A DNA stretch of 10,126 nucleotides from assembly GCA_964618105.1 (NCBI GenBank), contig CAZUAJ010000033.1:1-10126 (forward strand), read 5' to 3'. This DNA comes from CAG-273 sp964618105. Lineage in GTDB: Bacteria; Bacillota; Clostridia; TANB77; CAG-508. Within the stretch, counting starts at the first letter, position 1. Each line of letters opens with the position of its first letter. Positions 1 to 5,523 of this stretch are shown here, piece by piece. The position numbers and the translations under genes are program-made. Below the pieces are notes generated by a model. It was not told where the DNA came from and made no database searches. It worked only from the letters and a program-made list of their open reading frames with translations.

Positions 1-469
1 TACTTTGTCGGTTTTAACAATTACATCAAATGTAGTATATGGTAAAAATACAGGAAGTACCCCTGATGGAAGAAAAGCTGGAGAAGCTTTTGGACCTGGT
101 GCTAACCCATTACATGGTAGAGATACAAACGGCGCTTTAGCTGTTATGAATACAATAGCAAAACTTCCTTATGAATATTCTGAAGATGGTATTTCTTACA
201 CATTTTCTATTGCACCAAATACACTTGGAAAAGATGATGATTCTAAAGTTAGTAATTTAGTAAATATGCTAGATGGTTTCTTTGTTCAAACAGGTCACCA
301 TATAAATGTTAATGTATTTAACAGAGATTTATTAATTGATGCAATGAATCACCCGGAAAACTACCCACAATTAACTATTCGTGTTTCTGGATATGCTGTT
401 AACTTTATAAAATTGACTAAAGAACAACAATTAGAAGTTATTAATAGAACAATACATGAAAAAATTTAA
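1..469 (+). CDS. pflB: Formate acetyltransferase (pyruvate formate-lyase), C-terminal part; 5' end off the window
   Basis: This is the last ~155 residues of pyruvate formate-lyase, the cytoplasmic glycyl-radical enzyme that converts pyruvate and CoA to acetyl-CoA and formate in anaerobic fermentation. The reading frame is open from base 2 to the TAA at 467-469, so the start and the catalytic Cys-Cys pair lie to the left. Motifs seen: TPDGRKAGE, FGPGANPLHGRD, DGISYTFSI, and near the end TIRVSGYAV, whose glycine (codon 389-391) is the residue that carries the radical in the family. The text runs closely parallel to E. coli PflB and ends at the usual place, about 25 residues after that glycine. 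The activase gene pflA begins 23 bases downstream, the standard operon order. There is no sign of damage in the visible part. The PFL call is firm, because other glycyl-radical enzymes (diol dehydratases, choline lyase) differ around these motifs. Confidence 0.97.
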   Translation, partial: TLSVLTITSNVVYGKNTGSTPDGRKAGEAFGPGANPLHGRDTNGALAVMNTIAKLPYEYSEDGISYTFSIAPNTLGKDDDSKVSNLVNMLDGFFVQTGHHINVNVFNRDLLIDAMNHPENYPQLTIRVSGYAVNFIKLTKEQQLEVINRTIHEKI

Positions 470-492
470 TTGTACTTGGAGGAGTAATAAAA

Positions 493-1206
493 ATGAACGC
501 AAAAATACACTCATTTGAATCTTTTGGAACTGTTGACGGACCTGGAATAAGGTTTGTAGTTTTTATGCAAGGATGTAATTTGAAGTGTAAATTTTGTCAA
601 AATAGAGATACTTGGAATGTTTGTGGAAGTATGGAATATACAGTACCAGAATTAATGACTAAAATATCAAGGTACAAAAGCTATTTTATGCCTTCTGGTG
701 GTGGTGTTACAATTAGCGGTGGCGAACCATTAATACAACAAAATTTTTTAATAGAGTTTTTAACAGAATTAAAATCTGATGGAATTCACACTGCTATTGA
801 TACTGCTGGAAATTTTGTTTTAACAGATAAACTAAAAAAAGTAATTGATTTAGCAGATTTGTTTTTGTTAGATATAAAATGTATTAATGATGAAATTTGC
901 AAGGATTTAGTAGGCGCTTCAAATAAAAATGAATTAGCTTTTGCTGAGTATTTAAGCAGTATTAATAAACCAATGTGGATTAGACAAGTTCTTATTCCTG
1001 GCATTACTGATAAAGAAGAAGATTTGATTAAATTAAAAGAATTTATACGTGGTTTAAATTCTGTTGAAAAAGTTGAGATTCTTGCTTATCATGATTTGGG
1101 TAAATTCAAGTGGGAAGAATTAGGCTTTAAATATGAACTTGAAAGTGTTCCTACTGCTACACCAGAAGATGTGGCTAGAGCCAAAAAAATTTTAGAAATA
1201 CAATAA
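493..1206 (+). CDS. pflA: Pyruvate formate-lyase-activating enzyme (radical SAM)
   Basis: This 237-residue radical SAM enzyme reductively cleaves S-adenosylmethionine and abstracts hydrogen from the PFL glycine, switching PFL on under anaerobic conditions. The cluster-binding CX3CX2C motif is CNLKCKFC (Cys28, Cys32, Cys35), preceded by the activase signature GTVDGPGIRFVVFMQGC. SAM-contacting segments GGGVTISGGEP (69-79) and DTAGN follow, then LLDIKC and the VEILAYHDLGKFKWEELG end typical of PflA. There is no extra ferredoxin-like 2x[4Fe-4S] insert, which separates it from the longer glycyl-radical activases of other enzymes. The ATG at 493 has a Shine-Dalgarno TGGAGGAG at 477-484. It follows pflB by 23 bases and ends 4 bases before the hairpin terminator, so pflBA is transcribed together. 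Length and motif order are normal for the family. Confidence 0.96.
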   Translation: MNAKIHSFESFGTVDGPGIRFVVFMQGCNLKCKFCQNRDTWNVCGSMEYTVPELMTKISRYKSYFMPSGGGVTISGGEPLIQQNFLIEFLTELKSDGIHTAIDTAGNFVLTDKLKKVIDLADLFLLDIKCINDEICKDLVGASNKNELAFAEYLSSINKPMWIRQVLIPGITDKEEDLIKLKEFIRGLNSVEKVEILAYHDLGKFKWEELGFKYELESVPTATPEDVARAKKILEIQ

Positions 1207-1210
1207 TATA

Positions 1211-1241
1211 TAAAATCTCGCACCATTGATGCGAGATTTTA
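1211..1241. terminator. Shared bidirectional intrinsic terminator between pflA and the metal-transport permease
   Basis: A perfect 12-bp stem (1211-1222 with 1230-1241) closes a 7-base loop (CCATTGA). The core is ATCTCGCA/TGCGAGAT, flanked by AAAA and TTTT so that each strand ends its stem in T residues. On the plus strand the stem runs into TTATTCTTTTATTC, a good U-rich tail; on the minus strand the tail is TTTTATATATTATT. It lies between two convergent genes, 4 bases after the pflA stop and directly against the TAA of the permease gene, so it most likely ends both operons. Confidence 0.88.
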
Positions 1242-2084
1242 TTATTCTTTTATTCTCTTTTTTGCCCAAAATGTTATAAAATAAATTAAGCCAGAAATTA
1301 ATACTATCATTGGTCCTGTTGGAATATTCCAATAATATGAAATTATTAATCCTGTAATTCCTGAAAATAGCGAAAATATTACTGCAAATAAGTGGTATGT
1401 TCTCATGTTTTTTGCTATGTTTCTGCTTGAGGCTGCTGGTAATATTAGTAATGAATTTATTAGCAGTATTCCTATAAATCTAATTGAAATCATTACAATT
1501 ATTGCAATTAAAACTGCAAATATATTATCAATTTTTTTAGTGTTTACTCCCCTACTTTTTGCTAAGCTGGTATTTATACTTGTAACATTTAATTTATTAA
1601 ATGTAAAATACCAAAATACAATAACTGCTATAAATGCTATAAATAAATATAGTATTTCTGTGTTGCTAATACTTAAAATATCTCCCACTAAATAACTTGA
1701 GTATTTATTAAAATTTCCACTTTGTGCAAGCATTGCTAAGCCTAATGCTATTGCAATAGATGAAAATACACTTATTATGGTGTCTGCTCCATAATTTGTT
1801 TTATTTTTTACGTAATTTAGTAATAATGCAAAAATTACCGCAAATAATATCATTGATATATTCATATTTGATATTCCTAAAACCATTCCAAATGCTATTC
1901 CTGTTAATGCTGAATGTCCTAATGCGTCTGAAAAAAATGCCATTTTGTTATTTACTATCATTGTTCCTAATACTGCAAATATTGGTGTTACTAATATTAT
2001 TGCAATTAACGCATTTTTCATAAATGTATAATCTATAAATTCAAATGGTAGTAGTGCTTCTAGTATATTATATATTATCTCCAT
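1242..2084 (-). CDS. Metal ABC transporter permease, ABC-3 family (ZnuB/MntB-like)
   Basis: This is the integral-membrane subunit of a zinc- or manganese-type ABC importer (280 residues). The protein is almost entirely hydrophobic with about eight membrane segments, the first at roughly residues 22-45. Family signatures are FFSDALGHSALTGIAFG (about 51-67), the cytoplasmic coupling region of ABC-3 permeases, and GILLINSLLILPAA with the following SSRNIAKN (about 205-225). The ATG lies 20 bases after the stop of the ATPase gene. The nearest Shine-Dalgarno, AAGGGAG, is 13 bases away, longer than usual, so translation may partly depend on coupling to the upstream gene. It is the last gene of the minus-strand operon and stops at the shared terminator. 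The family is clear; which metal is carried cannot be read from the sequence. Confidence 0.92.
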   Translation of the reverse strand: MEIIYNILEALLPFEFIDYTFMKNALIAIILVTPIFAVLGTMIVNNKMAFFSDALGHSALTGIAFGMVLGISNMNISMILFAVIFALLLNYVKNKTNYGADTIISVFSSIAIALGLAMLAQSGNFNKYSSYLVGDILSISNTEILYLFIAFIAVIVFWYFTFNKLNVTSINTSLAKSRGVNTKKIDNIFAVLIAIIVMISIRFIGILLINSLLILPAASSRNIAKNMRTYHLFAVIFSLFSGITGLIISYYWNIPTGPMIVLISGLIYFITFWAKKRIKE

Positions 2085-2104
2085 TGTTATATTTCATCTC
2101 CCTT

Positions 2105-2836
2105 TTAAATTTCTCCAAAATAGTTTTTGAATTCTAAACTTCCAAATACTTCATCCGGTGTTCCTTCTTTTACAACTTGTGTATCTAGTAAAATTACTCT
2201 ATCTGCATATTTTTTTACTAAATCTAAATCATGTGATACTAGCAAAACTGACATATCATATTTTGTTTTTAATGTATTTACTAATTCATAAAAATCTCTT
2301 GTTCCATTTTTATCAATTCCAGATACTGGTTCGTCTAGTATTAGTAAATTTGGTATTGGCTTTGTTGCTATTGATAATAAAACCCTTTGTAATTCTCCAC
2401 CAGATAAATCTCCTATGCTTTTATCTATTAATTTTTCTGCTCCAAATAATTTTAGTTGTTCTTTTATTTCATTATATATTTTTTTGTCTTTTTTCAAAAA
2501 TACTGGAACATGGCAAATACATGATGCAAACAAGTCATATACTGTTGTTGGCATCTGTTTTTCTATATTTATACTTTGTGGCACATAACCTATTTTTATT
2601 CTTTTTGCAACATTGTCTTTCATATCAACAAAGCTTATGTTTCCTGTATGTTCAACTTCACCTAAAATTGCTTTTAATAATGTTGATTTTCCTGCACCAT
2701 TTCTACCTATTATTACTGTTAATTCTCCGCAATGTACATGTATGTTAACATTTTTTAATACTTGTTCATTTCCAAATTTTACGTTTATGTTGTTTATTTT
2801 AGTGCAGTGTAAGCCGCATGCTATTTTTTCGCTCAT
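2105..2836 (-). CDS. Metal ABC transporter ATP-binding protein (ZnuC-like) with an N-terminal Cys pair
   Basis: This is the cytoplasmic ATPase of the metal importer (243 residues). All nucleotide-binding elements are present in order: Walker A GRNGAGKST (44-52), Q-loop glutamine 87 in YVPQS, signature LSGGELQRV (144-152), Walker B LLILDEP (164-170), D-loop SGID and switch histidine 202 in VSHDLD. Before the usual start of the domain there is a short extension containing CGLHC (Cys7, Cys11), followed by HVHC at 33-36, so there are several possible soft-metal ligands next to the nucleotide fold. I recall a similar CGLCC-type start in other clostridial members but cannot verify it here. The ATG at 2836 has a Shine-Dalgarno AGGAG at good spacing. 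It sits between the solute-binding protein (147 bases upstream) and the permease (20 bases downstream). Confidence 0.94.
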   Translation of the reverse strand: MSEKIACGLHCTKINNINVKFGNEQVLKNVNIHVHCGELTVIIGRNGAGKSTLLKAILGEVEHTGNISFVDMKDNVAKRIKIGYVPQSINIEKQMPTTVYDLFASCICHVPVFLKKDKKIYNEIKEQLKLFGAEKLIDKSIGDLSGGELQRVLLSIATKPIPNLLILDEPVSGIDKNGTRDFYELVNTLKTKYDMSVLLVSHDLDLVKKYADRVILLDTQVVKEGTPDEVFGSLEFKNYFGEI

Positions 2837-2983
2837 TTCTTTCTCCTAATTTTTATGTTAAATTTTTTTGTATTTAAAATTTAGCATAATGTAATATAAT
2901 GTTTTTTTATTTTGTATTACTATTGTTTTGCTCAAATTCTATTCGCATTTTATATTACAATTGCTTATACTAAACATATTAAA
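2837..2983 (-). other. 147-base intergenic spacer before the ATPase gene
   Basis: This is the only long gap inside the transporter operon. It holds a Shine-Dalgarno at its left end and a 10-bp inverted repeat (arms 2890-2899 and 2950-2959). I found no convincing minus-strand -35/-10 pair, no intrinsic terminator with a T-run, and no recognisable zinc-repressor palindrome of the Zur or AdcR kind. It may carry a weak promoter or a processing site that sets ATPase/permease levels apart from the binding protein. Confidence 0.4.
2890..2959. repeat. 10-bp perfect inverted repeat spaced by 50 bases
   Basis: TGTAATATAA at 2890-2899 is the exact reverse complement of TTATATTACA at 2950-2959. The arms contain a single G/C pair, so pairing would be weak and chance is a real possibility in DNA this AT-rich. 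Its position between the binding protein and ATPase genes makes an operator pair or long-range RNA stem conceivable. Confidence 0.35.
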
Positions 2984-3868
2984 TCACATAGAACTTAAAA
3001 CTAAAAAATTAACCTCAAGTATATTTATGTAAGCATCAACACTTAACTCACCTGTTAAACCTGAATCCAACTTATATATTTTAGCACCAGTTTCATTTGC
3101 AAGTGTTTCAGCATTTTTTATATTATCATCTTTGTCCACAACTATAATTTGTATATTTTCATTTTTCATTTTTGTAATTAAGTTTTTAAGCATTTCTGCT
3201 GACATTGTACTTTCTTCGTGATTTGTTTCTACTGATGTTACATCCATTTTTAATTCTTTAAGTAAATATTCTAATCCTTCATTTAAACAAATTGCTTTTT
3301 TTCCATTTAAATTTTTAAGCACTGCTTCATATTTTTGTTTTTGTTCATTTATTTTTTGTATATATTTTGTACAATTTTCATTGTAAACTACAGCATTTTT
3401 AGCATCATATTCACACAATTTTTGACAAATTGTTTCTACTTGTTTAATGTAGTTTTCTATGCTTGTCCAAATATGTGGGTTTGTTTCATTTTCTTCTATT
3501 TTATTTAAAATATTTATACTACTATCTATTACTTTTAAGTTTGGATATGCAGTAACAATTTTTTGCATAAAACTTTCTAAACCTAGCCCATTTTGAATAT
3601 ATATATCAGCATTTTCTATTTTTTTCATATCAGATGTTGATATTGTATAATCATGTAAACATCCTACATTTACATCTGTCATATTTACAAGTTCTATTCC
3701 TTCTATGTTTTGGGTTAAATTTGCTGTGATTACATAAATTGGATAAAATGATGTTACTATTTTTAAGTTTTCATTTTCTACTTTATCTTTTTTATTAGCT
3801 GAAGTCCAAATTGCTAAACTTAATGCTAGTAATATTATTAAAATTATTATAAATATTTTTTTATTCAA
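2984..3868 (-). CDS. Metal ABC transporter solute-binding protein (ZnuA/cluster 9 type), divergent, no lipobox
   Basis: This is the extracellular metal-capture protein of the importer (294 residues). Residues 5-21 form a hydrophobic N-terminal segment, followed by SFYPIYVITANL, GCLHDYTISTSDMKK, NGLGLESF and NPHIW, all in the order of the ZnuA/TroA family. Metal ligands expected: His72 (LHDY) and His132 (NPHIW) are present; the third histidine, normally in an H-(D/E)-A-F-like motif, is Asn196 in CLNEGLEYL; the acidic fourth ligand would be in VVDKDD (245-248). There is no cysteine after the hydrophobic segment, so the usual lipoprotein anchor of Gram-positive binding proteins is missing; it may be anchored by an uncleaved signal or cleaved after TSA. 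The start is TTG, supported by a Shine-Dalgarno GAGAGG 8 bases upstream. It follows rpe by 17 bases. Zinc or manganese are the likely substrates; this is inferred from the family. Confidence 0.88.
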   Translation of the reverse strand: MNKKIFIIILIILLALSLAIWTSANKKDKVENENLKIVTSFYPIYVITANLTQNIEGIELVNMTDVNVGCLHDYTISTSDMKKIENADIYIQNGLGLESFMQKIVTAYPNLKVIDSSINILNKIEENETNPHIWTSIENYIKQVETICQKLCEYDAKNAVVYNENCTKYIQKINEQKQKYEAVLKNLNGKKAICLNEGLEYLLKELKMDVTSVETNHEESTMSAEMLKNLITKMKNENIQIIVVDKDDNIKNAETLANETGAKIYKLDSGLTGELSVDAYINILEVNFLVLSSM

Positions 3869-3876
3869 ATTCTTTA

Positions 3877-3882
3877 CCTCTC
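3877..3882 (-). promoter_or_regulatory. Ribosome binding site that fixes the TTG start of the solute-binding protein
   Basis: On the minus strand GAGAGG lies 8 bases before the TTG at 3868-3866 and directly after the rpe stop codon. No in-frame ATG lies near it, and the TTG is followed at once by a lysine-rich signal start (NKKIF), which supports TTG as the true initiator. Confidence 0.7.
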
Positions 3883-3885
3883 AAT

Positions 3886-4542
3886 TTATTTAAATTTACT
3901 TACTATCTCATTGTAATTTTCCGCATTTATAATTGCACTACCCGAAACTAATATATCAACACCAGCTTCTTTTACAGCTTCTGCATTTTCGGTATTAATA
4001 CCACCATCTGCTTCAATATCTACTTCTAAATTATTTTCGTCAATATAATTTTTTAGTTGTTTTATTTTTTCTAAGGTTTCTGGTAATAGCTCTTGTCCAC
4101 CTTCTCCAGGTTCAACTGTCATTACAAGCACTAAATGTATAAATGGCAAGTATTCATAAATTTCTTCAATTTTTGTATTTGGCTTTATTGAAATTCCAAC
4201 CCTAATGTTATTTTCTTTAATCATTTTTATCCATTTAAATACTTGTTCTTTATCTTTTGCTGCTTCTAAATGAAATGTTATTATATTTGGTTCAAATATT
4301 TCAAAACTTTTTATATAATTTTCAACATCTTTTACCATCAAATGTACATCTAATGGCAAATTTGAAATTTGATTTAAATATTCACTATACTCAAGCATTT
4401 TATTTGTTGTATTATTTTTTACAAATTCTCCGTCCATCACATCAATGTGAAAATAGTTTATTCCTGATGTTTCAAGATTATATAATGTTTGTATTGCATT
4501 TTCGTTTTTTACATTTAATATTGAAACTGATACTTCTACCAT
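3886..4542 (-). CDS. rpe: Ribulose-phosphate 3-epimerase family protein
   Basis: This 218-residue TIM-barrel enzyme interconverts ribulose-5-phosphate and xylulose-5-phosphate in the cytoplasmic pentose phosphate pathway. Metal-site residues are in place: His32 and Asp34 in FHIDVMDG, His67 in LDVHLMV, and Asp179 in EADGGI, the last also being an acid/base residue. HLEA (91-94) and the phosphate-binding SGSAI (200-204) also fit. Several loops differ from standard Rpe: the start reads VSVSILN instead of the usual PSILSADF-like text, GEFVKN replaces GHFVPN, and the mobile loop reads MTVEPGEGGQ instead of MSVNPGFGGQ. A related sugar-phosphate epimerase (allulose-6-phosphate type) is therefore possible, but the rsgA-rpe order is the classic Firmicutes arrangement and argues for Rpe. 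ATG with Shine-Dalgarno AAAGGAAA; 50 bases after the rsgA stop. Confidence 0.88.
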   Translation of the reverse strand: MVEVSVSILNVKNENAIQTLYNLETSGINYFHIDVMDGEFVKNNTTNKMLEYSEYLNQISNLPLDVHLMVKDVENYIKSFEIFEPNIITFHLEAAKDKEQVFKWIKMIKENNIRVGISIKPNTKIEEIYEYLPFIHLVLVMTVEPGEGGQELLPETLEKIKQLKNYIDENNLEVDIEADGGINTENAEAVKEAGVDILVSGSAIINAENYNEIVSKFK

Positions 4543-4592
4543 TTTTAATTTCCTTTCATTTAATATTATATAGTACTACTTAAACAAAATAT

Positions 4593-5456
4593 CTATTTTA
4601 ACTCCGCATAAATTTTTAAATAACTCTCATATCTTCCCTTAGAAATTTTACCAGAGCTTAAAGCTTCTTTAATTCCACACTTTTCTTCTTTAATATGACT
4701 ACAACCTTGAAATTCACATTTATTTAAAAATGGAACAAACTCAACAAAATAATGGCTTAAATCTTCTTTTGATATTTCATTTATTTCAAATGTTGAAAAA
4801 CCTGGTGTATCTGCTATATATGAATTTTCTTTGTATTTATATAAGGTGGTAATTGTTGTTGTGTTTTTTCCTCTTTGATTTTTGTCACTTATATCTCCTT
4901 CTTGTGTTAGCTCTTTTTTAAATATTGAGTTTATAAGTGTAGATTTTCCAACACCTGAATTACCGGCAAATGCTGTCGTTTCATTTTCTAATTGTTGTTT
5001 TATTTTTTCTATTTGTAACCCATTTTTTGCATTTGTTTGTATTACTTTATAACCTATATTTTCATATATATCAGCAATTTGTTGTATTTTTTCGTTTTCT
5101 TCTAAATCTACTTTATTTAAAACTATTGTCACTTTTAATCCCATAAGTTCTGCAAATACTAATTGCTTGTTCAATAGCAATAAATCTGGAACTGGCATTT
5201 TCATAGATACCACTAATATAAGTTGTGTTAGGTTTGCCATTTTAGGCCTTTTAAGTTCATTTTTTCGTGGAAGTATGTTTTCTATTATACCTTCTTTTTT
5301 TTCTAAATTTGTAATAGTAAATTCAACTTTATCTCCTACCAGTGGACTAATCTTTTCTTTTTTTAACTTTCCCCTTGCTAAGCATTTATACACTGTTTCA
5401 TTTTCTTCCACCTGATATACATTTGAACTAGTACAAATAATTATTCCTTTTTGCAT
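4593..5456 (-). CDS. rsgA: Small ribosomal subunit biogenesis GTPase RsgA
   Basis: RsgA (YloQ/YjeQ) is a circularly permuted GTPase that checks late assembly of the 30S ribosomal subunit. An N-terminal OB-fold (about 1-68) is followed by the GTPase motifs in permuted order: G4 NKVD (114-117), G1 GNSGVGKST (165-173), the GKNTTT switch region (197-202) and G3 DTPGF (216-220). The C-terminal zinc finger has the expected ligands Cys247, Cys252, His254 and Cys260. Length (287) is normal. The ATG at 5456 has a strong Shine-Dalgarno AAAAGGAGAG. It lies 67 bases downstream of prkC, with a hairpin in the gap, and 50 bases before rpe. RsgA is a known phosphorylation substrate of PrkC in Bacillus-type bacteria, which fits the shared operon. 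Confidence 0.97.
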   Translation of the reverse strand: MQKGIIICTSSNVYQVEENETVYKCLARGKLKKEKISPLVGDKVEFTITNLEKKEGIIENILPRKNELKRPKMANLTQLILVVSMKMPVPDLLLLNKQLVFAELMGLKVTIVLNKVDLEENEKIQQIADIYENIGYKVIQTNAKNGLQIEKIKQQLENETTAFAGNSGVGKSTLINSIFKKELTQEGDISDKNQRGKNTTTITTLYKYKENSYIADTPGFSTFEINEISKEDLSHYFVEFVPFLNKCEFQGCSHIKEEKCGIKEALSSGKISKGRYESYLKIYAELK

Positions 5457-5476
5457 TTTCTCTCCTTTTTATTAGT

Positions 5477-5515
5477 TTAAGGCGTTCCTTTTACAAATTC
5501 AAAGGTACGCCTTAA
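5477..5515. repeat. Inter-cistronic hairpin between prkC and rsgA
   Basis: Arms TTAAGGCGT (5477-5485) and ACGCCTTAA (5507-5515) pair perfectly over 9 bp. After one T-T mismatch, CCTTT (5487-5491) pairs with AAAGG (5501-5505), leaving a 9-base loop. Read in the operon direction the stem begins 8 bases after the prkC stop and is followed by ACTAATAAAAAGGAG with no T-run, so it does not look like an intrinsic terminator. It ends about 10 bases before the rsgA Shine-Dalgarno, which suits an RNA-processing, 3'-end-stability or translation-modulating element. Confidence 0.75.
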
Positions 5516-5523
5516 TAATGAAA

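Noticed and set aside
2158..2748. A 196-codon plus-strand open frame antisense to the ATPase gene
   Set aside because: Its translation is almost all Leu, Phe, Ile and Tyr, the shadow of an AT-rich gene on the other strand, and it has no ribosome site. The ATPase frame has every ABC motif.
2837..2983. A Zur or AdcR operator before the ATPase gene
   Set aside because: No TTAAC..GTTAA-type or Zur-like palindrome was found; only a widely spaced AT-rich inverted repeat is present.
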